Source of the DNA: SXOA01 sp051004015
Lineage (GTDB): Bacteria > Planctomycetota > Planctomycetia > Pirellulales > Pirellulaceae
Length of the DNA: 64,000 nt
Reading direction: 5' to 3'
Assembly: GCA_051004015.1 (NCBI GenBank)
Contig: JBPCKT010000127.1
Location: 7,593 to 71,592 of the forward strand
The notes below the pieces were generated by a model. That model saw only the letters and a list, made by a program, of their open reading frames with translations, had not been told where the DNA came from and did no database searches. Positions 44,741 through 53,221 of the stretch are shown piece by piece. Within the stretch, counting starts at the first letter, position 1. The number at the start of each line of letters is the position of its first letter. The position numbers and the translations under genes were made by a program.

Positions 44741-45595
44741 CTAACCAAGTTCCGGGCCGGAACTCGCCCAGAGTTTGGCGACGTCGTCGTGTACGGCGTG
44801 GCCCCTGCACATCCGTAGGAATTGCCGCTGGAGCGAAAGACCTGCGGATTGTGCTAGCGCTACAGCGCCGGAGTGGCTCGAAGGAAGATCCCAATAGATC
44901 CGGCTGCCGGCGTGACGGCTGAGAGCACCGATGAGCAGGGCGCTGCCGGCATCGGCAACCTCGGCGATGCACGGACCAAGCTGTAGAGCGTCACTACCGG
45001 GGCGGGCGGTGAAGTAGCCGACGATGCGGCCGGCACGCGCGACAACATGAACCGCGGCGGGTTCCTCGGCAAAGAGGCGAGAGAGGAACCTGCTGCGCTG
45101 GGTGCCGGTGACGGCAGCATCCAGTGTCTGGATGGCGCTTATGTCTTCTAAATCGGCAAGGCGAACCACCGGCGAATCTGTTGTGGATGACTCGCCAACA
45201 GCTCCAATCATTCCCTCATACCGCGTCAATTCATACTGCGGCACAAATCCAAGTGCCTCATAAAGCGGCCGGCCAAGCGGAGTGGCATCAAGACGGATCG
45301 ACTTCGCTCCAAGTTCTTCCGCCACCTGGATCGCGCGGTTCATGAGGGCCTTCCCTACGCCGCGCCCACGGAACTCTTGCTCAACCAGCACCATCGAGAT
45401 CCAAGCGACGGCTTCAAATGCCGTGACGACCGCGGTCCCCACCGCCACGCCATCCAACTCCGCCACCAGACACCCCTCCGGCTGCATCGCCAGAAACCGC
45501 CGCCAGTCCGCCGGCGTCTGGTTCCAGCCGGCCTGGCTCTTGAGCAGCATGCCAAGCGGCAGATCGTCCGCGGTCATGGGGCGGATGCGGATCAC
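44741..45595 (-). CDS. GNAT N-acetyltransferase, two-domain
   Basis: 284 residues starting at GTG 45595, 5 bases after the LRR lipoprotein stop. The first GNAT domain has IRIRPMTADDLPLG and the acetyl-CoA motif VEQEFRGRGVGKALMNRAI (about residues 83-101). The second half (HVVARAGRIVGYFTARPGS) resembles the C-terminal domain found in other double GNAT proteins. It acetylates an unknown small molecule or protein. Confidence 0.85.
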   Translation of the reverse strand: MIRIRPMTADDLPLGMLLKSQAGWNQTPADWRRFLAMQPEGCLVAELDGVAVGTAVVTAFEAVAWISMVLVEQEFRGRGVGKALMNRAIQVAEELGAKSIRLDATPLGRPLYEALGFVPQYELTRYEGMIGAVGESSTTDSPVVRLADLEDISAIQTLDAAVTGTQRSRFLSRLFAEEPAAVHVVARAGRIVGYFTARPGSDALQLGPCIAEVADAGSALLIGALSRHAGSRIYWDLPSSHSGAVALAQSAGLSLQRQFLRMCRGHAVHDDVAKLWASSGPELG

Positions 45596-45600
45596 GGTTG

Positions 45601-46956
45601 CTACCGCCGGATTTCGGTCAGTCCGGGAAGCTTGGCCTTGAGCTTGTTCACCCCTTCGTCGGTCACGTTCGGCAGAAAGGTGATGACCAGCGTCTTCAGA
45701 TTCTTGTGGTCCGCCAGAGATTCGAGCGCCGCGTCGTCCACCTGTTTGTTGCTGCCGATGTGAAGAAACTCCAGTTGTGCCAAGGGGCGAAGGTGGGCCA
45801 TTCCCTTCGCGGAGATTTTGCAATCGTCCAGGTTGAGCCGCTTCAACTTGATCAAGCCTTCGAGGTGCACCAGGCCGGCGTCGGTGACTTGCGTGTGCCA
45901 GAGGTTGAGGTCCTCCAGGTTGCTCAGACCCGCGAGACTCTCCAGCCCCGCATCCTTGACAAAGGTCTCCGAAAGATCGAGCAGCTTGAGTTTTTTCAAC
46001 CCGCTCAGGTGCGTCAGACCCTTGCCGTTGAGTGCACAGTTCCGCAGCTCCAGCGATGTGAGCTCTTTGAATCTTCCAATCGGCTCCAATTCTGCGTCGT
46101 AAATGTTTTTGGCATTGGTAAGTGAGATCGTCTGCACACCCGCCAGCACAGTGACCTTCTCCAGCCCTGCGGCAGTGACCTCCGTGGATTCCAGAGATAG
46201 TGACTTGAGATTCTTCGCACCAATCACGAATTCCAGCGTGGAATCGTCCACCGTCGGCCCCCAGATCCGCAAAGATTTCAGGTTCTTGAAGTTCTCCAGA
46301 ATCTTCCACTCCGCTTTGGGAACCTCGTTGCAGTCCTGCAGATCGAGCAATTCCAGCCAGGTGCAGTCCTGGAGGGCAGCCAGGCAGGCTCCGTCAAAGT
46401 GCGTCTGCGGGGCGCGGATCCGCTTGAGCGTTTTGATTTTCGCCAGCGAAACATACCCGGCTGCAGTAACTTTGCAGCGTTTGAAATTCACTTCCTCAAT
46501 CTTCGGTAAGTTTGCCAGGTGAGCGAGGCCGGAATCGGTAATTCCGCTGACGGTCAAATCTAGCGACTTGAGCCCCGGATGCTCCGCCAGCGACTCTAAT
46601 CCCTTGTCGGTCACGCCAAGCTTATCCGCCGTAAGGTGCTCCACTTGCGGCAAGTCCCTGAGCAGCGCCAGGTCCGCGTCGCTTCCCGCCGGGCCGAGTT
46701 CCACCCGCACCACCTCTCCCTCCTTGCGGACCAGCTTCGCCCCCGTCTTCTCCAGCGCCGTCGCGGCTGCTTTGGCCTGAGCACTTTCTTCGCTGTCGCT
46801 TCTGACGGTTTGGGTGGGATCCTCTTTCCCCGTCTTGCCGCCAGTTGTTCCCGTTCCCGCATTGGGCGCCGGCGATGACGAACAGCCGCCCAGGACCGCG
46901 GCAATGAATAGGACGATCAGGGTCGCCGTTGCCAGGCGAAGAACGCGACTTGACAT
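45601..46956 (-). CDS. Leucine-rich-repeat lipoprotein
   Basis: 451 residues. Lipobox LGGC with Cys25 after MSSRVLRLATATLIVLFIAA. A Gly/Thr/Lys-rich spacer (about 27-55) is followed by about 13 LRR units of the internalin-like, Ala/Asp-Ala-Gly-Leu type (VTDKGLESLAEHPGLKSLDL; VKDAGLESLAGLSNLEDLNL; VTDAGLVHLEGLIKLKRLNL). It is a cell-surface or periplasmic recognition protein. It forms an operon with the GNAT gene. ATG 46956 is chosen as it begins the lipoprotein signal. Confidence 0.88.
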   Translation of the reverse strand: MSSRVLRLATATLIVLFIAAVLGGCSSSPAPNAGTGTTGGKTGKEDPTQTVRSDSEESAQAKAAATALEKTGAKLVRKEGEVVRVELGPAGSDADLALLRDLPQVEHLTADKLGVTDKGLESLAEHPGLKSLDLTVSGITDSGLAHLANLPKIEEVNFKRCKVTAAGYVSLAKIKTLKRIRAPQTHFDGACLAALQDCTWLELLDLQDCNEVPKAEWKILENFKNLKSLRIWGPTVDDSTLEFVIGAKNLKSLSLESTEVTAAGLEKVTVLAGVQTISLTNAKNIYDAELEPIGRFKELTSLELRNCALNGKGLTHLSGLKKLKLLDLSETFVKDAGLESLAGLSNLEDLNLWHTQVTDAGLVHLEGLIKLKRLNLDDCKISAKGMAHLRPLAQLEFLHIGSNKQVDDAALESLADHKNLKTLVITFLPNVTDEGVNKLKAKLPGLTEIRR

Positions 46957-47054
46957 GAGCACAACTCCGCATGGCGGAAGAATGAACGGCTGCAAAAATG
47001 CCCCGCTGGTGTCGAGACTTAGAATCAAGTGCAGCGTACTGAACGGCGCCCATG

Positions 47055-47508
47055 AACGCAAACCCCCGCAATCTCTACCGATGGCTTCCCCGGCTACCCG
47101 GAAGCGGTTGACCTCGCGTTCGGTCAGTACGTGAAGTACGGGGTGCTTATCAAGCAGTACCGCAATGCGAACATGGACTACACCCCTTCGGAAATAGTTG
47201 GCACCAACAGGCGGCCGATCAAAGGCGGGATAACCCCGTGGTCGATTTGCACCAGCCACGTAGAGCGGCACAACCTCACCATCCGCACCCTAATGAAGCG
47301 GTTCACCCGGCTGTCGCTTGGGTTCAGCAAGAAGCTGGAAAACTTGGAAGCGGCCTGCGCGATGTTCCTGGCCTATTACAACTACGTCTGGCGGACCCGG
47401 ATGCCGAAAGAGTCTGGCCGCTATCGTCGCCCCGCTGCAATGGCCGCTGGCGTGGTCAAGAACCTGTGGAGCTTCGCGGACCTGTACGAAAACGTGACGG
47501 CGGCTTAG
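47055..47508 (+). pseudogene. IS1-family transposase, 5'-truncated remnant
   Basis: The frame runs from an in-frame TGA (47049-47054 area) through STDGFPGYPEAVDLAFGQYV and CTSHVERHNLTIRTLMKRFT to a normal-looking C-terminus. It carries the late catalytic region of IS1-type DDE transposases (Asp in STDG, Glu in SHVERHN). The N-terminal half is absent and no start codon with ribosome-binding site is present, so this is a dead fragment. A terminator follows at 47524-47550. Confidence 0.8.
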
Positions 47509-47523
47509 GTCGCTGGATTCTTT

Positions 47524-47550
47524 GCCCCGTCACTCTGGCGGGGCTTTTTG
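47524..47550 (+). terminator. Rho-independent terminator
   Basis: GCCCCG (47524-47529), an 8-10 base loop and CGGGGC, followed by TTTTT. It lies just downstream of the transposase remnant. Confidence 0.7.
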
Positions 47551-47571
47551 CTGCGCGGGTAGAATGGGGGG

Positions 47572-47655
47572 ATGCTAATTGCGTTTGTCCTCTTGATCGC
47601 TGTGCTCATCTGCCTGCTGCTCAGATATTTCGGCGGTGACATCACAATTCGCTAG
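47572..47655 (+). CDS. Possible 27-residue membrane peptide
   Basis: The frame encodes MLIAFVLLIAVLICLLLRYF and ends GGDITIR. It is a single hydrophobic helix with a short polar tail, like small membrane peptides or type I toxins. A G-run directly precedes the ATG, too close for an ideal ribosome-binding site. It may also be a chance frame in the flank of the transposase remnant. Confidence 0.25.
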   Translation: MLIAFVLLIAVLICLLLRYFGGDITIR

Positions 47656-47978
47656 TTCTGCCTAAGGATTGCGCTGCCCAAATCTTAGGCATCAAGAATT
47701 TTCAAACTGTACCACTACCCACTTGAGGTAGTGGTGCATCCGTTTGGAATTTCTACCTGGTCCTTGGGCGGATTTGGGGCAGGTGCTGAAGGATGCAGCA
47801 AGATCGGCTCCATGTGGTCCCCAAGTTTCGGTCAGGCATCGGCGGCATGTTGCGATGCCGTTCAGGTATTTCCAATCGCCCTCCGCCCGTCCATGACACC
47901 GCAGCTCGCCGCGCGCAGTTGCGATAGGATTTAGAGCTCTTCCGTGCTAAGCTGGGCCATCGCTAGGACACCTTGCGA
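47656..47978. other. Intergenic region with a perfect hairpin
   Basis: ACCACTACC (47711-47719) and GGTAGTGGT (47727-47735) form a perfect 9-base stem with a 7-base loop, possibly an IS end. The rest shows no supported gene. Confidence 0.4.
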
Positions 47979-48728
47979 ATGGCGTTAGTGATGCTTCAGC
48001 ATTCGATCGTCCTGCGAGTTGTTCTTATACATCGGTTTCAGCGTGACTTGGCTGCGGAGGCTTCGATTAAGCAGACAACCATTTTCTTCGTAGTTTGGCT
48101 GAGCGGGTTCGTCGCCCTTGCCGATGACGTGCCCAAGCCGACTCTGGCGAAGCAGCCGGAGTTGCGAAGCGAGTTGCTTCATCGAACGAAGACAGACCAA
48201 GATGCTCGCCAGGCGCTGATCACCTGGATGAACGACCACGGAGCGAATGGCGTGGTGGTGACGGCCTTCCTGAGCAAGGAGAAGCAGGCGGACTTTGAGA
48301 AAGTCAGCGCCCAGGTGAAAGGGGTCGATGAGGACAACACGCAGTGGCTTAAGGGCGTGGTCGAAAGACACGGATGGCCCTCCAACACCATGGCGGGAGA
48401 GGACGGGGCGAACGCCGCCTGGCTGCTCGTGCAGCATGCCGACGCCGAGCCGAAGTTCCAGCGCAAGTGCCTTGACCTGATGGCCAAGCTGCAAAAGGGT
48501 GAAGTGTCGCCAGCGAACCTGGCCTACCTTACCGACCGGGTGCTACTGGCGGAAGGCAAAAGGCAACGATACGGAACTCAGTTCACATCCGTGGACGGCA
48601 AATGGCAGCCTCGTCCCCTCGAAGATGAAGCGAACGTGGACAATCGCCGTGCCGAGGCTGGGCTGCCCCGACTGGCCGAATACGCCAAATGGATCGAGCA
48701 GCAATATGGCGGAAGTCCCCAGAAGTGA
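47979..48728 (+). CDS. DUF6624-type protein, probably exported
   Basis: 249 residues. The conserved DUF6624 pattern is clear: PELRSELLHRTKTDQDARQAL, HGWPSNTMAGEDGANAAWLL, VQHADAEPKFQRKCLDLM, LAYLTDRVLLAEGKRQRYGTQF and RPLEDEANVDNRRAEAGLP. A hydrophobic stretch (IFFVVWLSGFVALA, about residues 35-48) may be a signal peptide, in which case a later non-ATG start is likely. Function of the domain is unknown. Confidence 0.78.
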   Translation: MALVMLQHSIVLRVVLIHRFQRDLAAEASIKQTTIFFVVWLSGFVALADDVPKPTLAKQPELRSELLHRTKTDQDARQALITWMNDHGANGVVVTAFLSKEKQADFEKVSAQVKGVDEDNTQWLKGVVERHGWPSNTMAGEDGANAAWLLVQHADAEPKFQRKCLDLMAKLQKGEVSPANLAYLTDRVLLAEGKRQRYGTQFTSVDGKWQPRPLEDEANVDNRRAEAGLPRLAEYAKWIEQQYGGSPQK

Positions 48729-48875
48729 ACAGCTTCAGCAGCGTCGAACCGCAAGCAGTGCTTTTTGCGCTATCTCCGCGCCAGCTTCCACCAGCGCGAC
48801 TTGCCGCTGGTGACGGTGATTGTCGCCCTCTGATAAATTGGCGTCACTTCTGGAAACATGACACGGGAGACTGCA

Positions 48876-49829
48876 ATGAACCGACCGCCCCAGCTCAACC
48901 GTCGTGAAATGCTCGCCGGCGCGCTCGCCGCTGTCTCCACGGCGGCCGCGCCCACGGCGACCTTCGCCGCGACCGAGCAAGAGCGGCTGATCATCGACAC
49001 CCACGTGGAGGTCTGGACGCTCGATCCCAAGTTTCCCTTTAATCATCCGGAAAGCGGCCGGGACCTGAAGGTGGAGATGGCCGCGCCGATCGAAAACCAG
49101 GTAGAGCAGATGCGCGAGTTCGGCCTCCAGTATGCCGTGCTGATCAATCCGCGCTACTTCGGCTGGGACAACTCCTATATCGCCCACTGCCTGAAAAGCC
49201 ATCCGAAACTTTTTGTCGCGCACGGACTGCTCGATCCGCAAGATCCCAAGGTGGCGGACAAGCTGCGTTACTGGGTGAAAGAGCACGGATTTCAGGGGAT
49301 GCGGTTCAGTCCGATCTATCATCCCAAATCGACCTGGTTGAATTCGAAGGAACATTACCCACTCTGGCGCGAAGCGGAGAAGCTGGGCGCTGTGTTCAAC
49401 TTTTACATCGCGCCTCATCAAATGCCGATGCTGGAGGACATGGCGAATCGTTTCCCCGGCGTGAAAATCGTCGTCGACCATGCGGGCAAGCCCGACCTCA
49501 AGTCGCCGGATTGCTGGCCGGAGTTTCGGAAGATGTTCCGCCTCAAACGATTCCCGCAGGTCTGGATCAGCAACTCGGAACCCTACGAGATGTCGGAACT
49601 CAAACGCTATCCCTACAAGGATACCTGGCCGTTCTATAAGGCCATCTATGAAGAGTTCGGCGGCAAGCAACTGGTGTGGGGCACCGGCTATCCCCGGCCG
49701 CGCTGGGAACTGCCGATGGACAAAGAACTCGAATTCGTGGACAAGCACTGCGACTTCTATTCCGCCGCAGATCGCGAACTGATGCTGGGTAAGAACGCCT
49801 TGGGAATCTGGAGATTCCCCAAGGCGTAG
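48876..49829 (+). CDS. Tat-exported amidohydrolase
   Basis: 317 residues starting MNRPPQLNRREMLAGALAAV, with a Tat motif NRREML. GGGAG lies 6 bases before this ATG; ATG 48858 is an alternative. TIM-barrel features: IIDTHVEVWTLD (HxE in place of HxH), GMRFSPIYH, KIVVDHAGKPD and LVWGTGYPRP near the C-terminus. It is related to the amidohydrolases at 3 and 26575, but the first metal motif and the final Asp box are altered, so activity may differ. Confidence 0.82.
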   Translation: MNRPPQLNRREMLAGALAAVSTAAAPTATFAATEQERLIIDTHVEVWTLDPKFPFNHPESGRDLKVEMAAPIENQVEQMREFGLQYAVLINPRYFGWDNSYIAHCLKSHPKLFVAHGLLDPQDPKVADKLRYWVKEHGFQGMRFSPIYHPKSTWLNSKEHYPLWREAEKLGAVFNFYIAPHQMPMLEDMANRFPGVKIVVDHAGKPDLKSPDCWPEFRKMFRLKRFPQVWISNSEPYEMSELKRYPYKDTWPFYKAIYEEFGGKQLVWGTGYPRPRWELPMDKELEFVDKHCDFYSAADRELMLGKNALGIWRFPKA

Positions 49830-49883
49830 TTGTGGCGAAGCGGGAGTACAATCGGCTCCTTGCCGCGTTGTCAACGAGCCTCC

Positions 49884-50085
49884 ACATGTCCTACTGGCCG
49901 GCTACGAGGGGATGAAGCAGCGGGAGGCGAAAATACCGGAGCAAGGCAAGATCCGCCTCCCCGAAGCCCTCGACCGGCTCATCGAACTCTACACCGCCAG
50001 CGACAAGCCCGACGAAGTGAAGAAGTGGCAAGGCGAGCGGGCAAAGTACCCGCCCCCCGCTGCTGCGACATCGGCTAAGGAGTAG
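49884..50085 (+). pseudogene. C-terminal remnant of a Ser/Thr-kinase/TPR-type protein
   Basis: The frame ending at TAG 50083-50085 reads LLAGYEGMKQREAKIPEQGK, then IRLPEALDRLIELYTASDKP, then DEVKKWQGE. This is the typical C-terminal end of large planctomycete kinase/WD40 proteins with TPR repeats. No upstream domain is present and there is no start codon, so only the last 67 codons or so survive. Confidence 0.65.
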
Positions 50086-50117
50086 ACAGGGAGCGGCGAA
50101 ACCGGCGGGGTCAACGA

Positions 50118-50154
50118 AAAAAGCCACCCGGCGACGAATCGCAAGGTGGCTTGA
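50118..50154 (-). terminator. Terminator downstream of tRNA-Ala
   Basis: On the minus strand AAGCCACC and GGTGGCTT form an 8-base stem followed by a T-run, a few bases after the tRNA 3' end. Confidence 0.65.
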
Positions 50155-50156
50155 AG

Positions 50157-50229
<73 letters not shown>

Positions 50230-50410
50230 GATTTCACTTGTTCTTGCGCTGCCTCGTCGTCACCCCCCTATTTGGGTTAAAATGCGGTGATTTCTCCGGC
50301 AAATCCAACACTTCAAAGCTATCCGCCTCATTTCCCGTTGTCAAGGACGGCCGATTACTGATAGACAGGCGGCTGGCACGCGGGTTCGCCTGCACGGACC
50401 GTCGATTGCG

Positions 50411-51526
50411 TTGTCAGCACCATCACTCGTAGAGCATCGTCCCGCTTTGAACCCGACATTGAAAAAGATTGGTCTGCTGGCAGCGAAAATCGGCGTTTCC
50501 GTCGCCATTTTGGGATACCTGATTTTCTCCGCATTCCAAAACCCTGATTTCGTCAACATGCTGGCAGGGTGGCGGAATTGGCTCTGGTGGCGGCTGGCCG
50601 GGGCCGTGCTGCTGGTGCTGGCGGCCGTGGCTCTCACCGTCTGCCGTTGGCAGATGCTGGCGCGAACGCTGGGGCTGGAATTCTCCACCCGCGAAGCGCT
50701 GCGGGTGGGCTTTCTCGGATATGCGGTGAACCTGCTCCCCCTGGGGCTCGTCGGGGGAGACGCGGTTAAGGCGGTCTTTTTGGCTCGGCTCAATCCGACG
50801 CGCCGCACCCAGGCCGTGGCGACCGTCTTCGTTGACCGGGTGATTGGACTGGTGGCCTTGCTCATCCTGGCCTCGCTGGGAACGCTGCTCATCGATGTGA
50901 ACGAGATTGGCAAGGCTGATGCCGAACTGCAGCGCAAGCTGTCGCTCCTCTGCTGGGTCATTCGCGGCGCGGCGCTCGCCGGGATTGCGGCTGGCGGCTT
51001 GCTGTTTGTGCCGGGCTTCACCACATCCTCCGTTTGGAACTGGCTGGCCAAAACGCCGGTTCTGGGCGGCATCATTCAGAAGCTGGTCAGCGCGATGCAC
51101 ATTTACAGCGGACGCGCCGACCGGTTGCTGCTGGCGATGCTGATGAGCCTGGGCGTACATTTGCTGTTCGTGGCGATGATCTACGTCATCGGCAGCGCAT
51201 TACTCGACTCGCACGGCCGGCCGACGCCGCAGCCGCCGCTACTGGACCATGCCGTGTTTGTCCCACTGGCGATGGCGGCGGGGACGCTGCCGCAGGGATT
51301 CCTCGAGTGGCTGCTGACGATTTTTTACGAGGCGTTCTCGCCGGCGGACACCGCGAAGAAGGGGCTGATGATCGCTTTGGTCTACCGGGCAATTCAGGTC
51401 GTCGCCGCCGGTCTGGGAATGGCGCCTTTCATGCTCGCCGGCACCGCCCGTCCCGTCATCCATGCCGACGAATTGCTCGACAAGGACCTGCTCCCACGGT
51501 CCGATGCCGCCGCGCCGCTCAACTAG
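50411..51526 (+). CDS. Flippase-like (LPG synthetase transmembrane/UPF0104) membrane protein
   Basis: 371 residues with about seven to eight membrane segments. Family motifs: GYLIFSAFQNPD, RWQMLARTLGLEFSTREALRVGFLGYAVNLLPLGLVGGDAVKA and FVDRVIGLVALLIL. This domain is found in lipid-linked flippases and in MprF. The start is uncertain (TTG 50411, with other TTG codons downstream). It is likely to move a lipid or polyprenyl-linked sugar across the inner membrane. Confidence 0.82.
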   Translation: MSAPSLVEHRPALNPTLKKIGLLAAKIGVSVAILGYLIFSAFQNPDFVNMLAGWRNWLWWRLAGAVLLVLAAVALTVCRWQMLARTLGLEFSTREALRVGFLGYAVNLLPLGLVGGDAVKAVFLARLNPTRRTQAVATVFVDRVIGLVALLILASLGTLLIDVNEIGKADAELQRKLSLLCWVIRGAALAGIAAGGLLFVPGFTTSSVWNWLAKTPVLGGIIQKLVSAMHIYSGRADRLLLAMLMSLGVHLLFVAMIYVIGSALLDSHGRPTPQPPLLDHAVFVPLAMAAGTLPQGFLEWLLTIFYEAFSPADTAKKGLMIALVYRAIQVVAAGLGMAPFMLAGTARPVIHADELLDKDLLPRSDAAAPLN

Positions 51527-51878
51527 TCTCCGATTCCTTGCTCACCGTCACAGTCGTGCTGATCCCCCCGCGAGGCGTAAATGCCGCCGCCAGCTTCAGC
51601 CGCCGGGGCTTCAGCGCTCCCATCAGATCATCGAAGATCCGGTTAGTGACGTTTTCATAGAAGATCCCTTCATTGCGAAAGCTCTGCAGATAGAGCTTGA
51701 GGCTCTTGAGCTCCACGCAGGTCCGATCCGGCGTGTAGGTAATCGTCAGCGTGCCAAAATCGGGCTGGCCCGTCATGGGGCAGACCGAGGTGAACTCCGG
51801 GCAGACGATCTCAATGACGTAGTCCCTGCCGGGGAACTGGTTTTCAAAAGTCTCCAAAATCGCACGCGGGTCGGACAT
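51519..51878 (-). CDS. queF: NADPH-dependent 7-cyano-7-deazaguanine reductase QueF
   Basis: 119 residues, the short (type I) form. It reduces preQ0 to preQ1 for queuosine. The active-site Cys33 is in SVCPMTGQPDFG and the family motif CVELKSLKLYLQSFRNEGIFYE is present, as is the C-terminal RGGISTTV. ATG 51878 is chosen. The 3' end overlaps the flippase gene by 8 bases (convergent). It is functionally linked to queC at 635 though not clustered with it. Confidence 0.94.
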   Translation of the reverse strand: MSDPRAILETFENQFPGRDYVIEIVCPEFTSVCPMTGQPDFGTLTITYTPDRTCVELKSLKLYLQSFRNEGIFYENVTNRIFDDLMGALKPRRLKLAAAFTPRGGISTTVTVSKESETS

Positions 51879-51931
51879 GCAGGGCTCCTTGGCACAAAAA
51901 GTCATTGTGCCATGATGGAGACGTTAAGGCA

Positions 51932-51963
51932 AATGACGAATTCCGAATGGCGAATGACGAATG
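51932..51963. repeat. Dispersed repeat R2, copy at a start codon
   Basis: AATGACGAATTCCGAATGGC followed by GAATGACGAATG. The ATG of the serine hydrolase (51961) is formed at its right edge. Confidence 0.75.
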
Positions 51964-53151
51964 AAAAGGCAAGCTTTCACTGCGCACTTTTGTCTGCTGA
52001 TTGTGCTGCTCGCGGGAATTTATTCCCTCGCTGCCGAACCTGCCCGGCTGCCGCATGTCTCACCTGCCGAGGCCGGCCTGAGCGCGGCGAAGCTGCAGCA
52101 GATCGACGCCATCGTCCAGGAAGGGCTCGACCAGAAGAAGATGCCCGGCTGCGTGGTGCTGGTCGGCCGGCGGGACAAGATCGTGCTGCTCAAGGCTTAT
52201 GGCAACAAGCGGCTCGAGCCGGCAGCGGAGCCGATGACCACGGACACGGTGTTCGACGTGGCGTCCCTGACCAAGCCCATCGCCACGGCGACGAGCGTGA
52301 TGATCCTGGTTGACAAGGGAAAGCTTAAGCTTGACGAGCCAGTCGCCACTTATCTGCCGGACTTCGCCGCCAATGGCAAAGAAAAAGTCATCGTGCGGCA
52401 GTTGCTCATTCATACCAGCGGATTGATTCCAGACAACAGCATCAAGGATTATGACGACGGTGCGGACGAGGCGCTGAAGCGAGTCTTGGCCCTCAAGCTT
52501 CAGACGCCGCCGGGCGAGCGGTTCGCCTACAGCGACATGAACTACGTCGTGCTCGGCGAGCTCATCAAGAAAATCGCCGGCAAGAATGTCCACAAATACT
52601 CCCAGGAGCACATTTTCCAGCCGCTGGGAATGAAGGAGACGACTTACCTGCCCGGCGATGTTCTCAAGCACCGCGCCGCGCCGACCCAGCAGCGGGAAGG
52701 GAAATGGATGCAGGGAGAAGTGCATGATCCACGAGCCTACAAGCTCGGCGGCATCGCCGGCCATGCCGGGCTCTTCTCCACCGCGGAAGACCTGGCCATC
52801 TATGCGAACATGATGCTCCGTCGCGGGGAGCGCGGCGGAAAGCGCATCCTCTCCGAGGACGCTTGGAAGCAGATGACCTCGCCGAACAAAGTCCCCGCCC
52901 GCCGCAACAAGGGTGCCGAGTACGAAGGGCTCCGCGGCCTGGGCTGGGACATGAAGACCGGCTACTCCATCAACCGGGGCGAATCCTCCTCGCCAGCCGC
53001 CTTCGGCCACGGCGGCTTCACGGGGACAGCGATTTGGATTGATCCCGAGAAAGACCTGTTCCTGATCTTCCTCAGCAACCGAGTCCATCCGGACGGAAAG
53101 GGACTGGTAAATCCGCTCATCGGACGGATCGGAACGGTGGTGGGGGAATGA
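51961..53151 (+). CDS. Secreted serine hydrolase, class C beta-lactamase family
   Basis: 396 residues. Signal peptide MKRQAFTAHFCLLIVLLAGI. The nucleophile motif SLTK has Ser102 and Lys105, the second motif is YSDMN (YxN type), and the third is HGGFTGT. This is the class C/D-alanyl-D-alanine carboxypeptidase/esterase layout. Substrate unknown (peptidoglycan stem, ester or lactam). It is bracketed by R2 repeats that provide both its start codon region and its stop codon. Confidence 0.88.
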   Translation: MKRQAFTAHFCLLIVLLAGIYSLAAEPARLPHVSPAEAGLSAAKLQQIDAIVQEGLDQKKMPGCVVLVGRRDKIVLLKAYGNKRLEPAAEPMTTDTVFDVASLTKPIATATSVMILVDKGKLKLDEPVATYLPDFAANGKEKVIVRQLLIHTSGLIPDNSIKDYDDGADEALKRVLALKLQTPPGERFAYSDMNYVVLGELIKKIAGKNVHKYSQEHIFQPLGMKETTYLPGDVLKHRAAPTQQREGKWMQGEVHDPRAYKLGGIAGHAGLFSTAEDLAIYANMMLRRGERGGKRILSEDAWKQMTSPNKVPARRNKGAEYEGLRGLGWDMKTGYSINRGESSSPAAFGHGGFTGTAIWIDPEKDLFLIFLSNRVHPDGKGLVNPLIGRIGTVVGE

Positions 53152-53218
53152 CGAAATTCGAATGACGAATGGCGAATGAATTGAAATTCGTCATTCGCCA
53201 TTCGAGTTTCGAATTTCC
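53147..53218. repeat. Dispersed repeat R2, palindromic copy
   Basis: AATGACGAAATTCGAATGAC on the left and GAAATTCGTCATTCGCCATT on the right form a long inverted repeat. The TGA of the serine hydrolase (53149-53151) lies inside it. It fills the convergent gap. Confidence 0.8.
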
Positions 53219-53221
53219 CTT

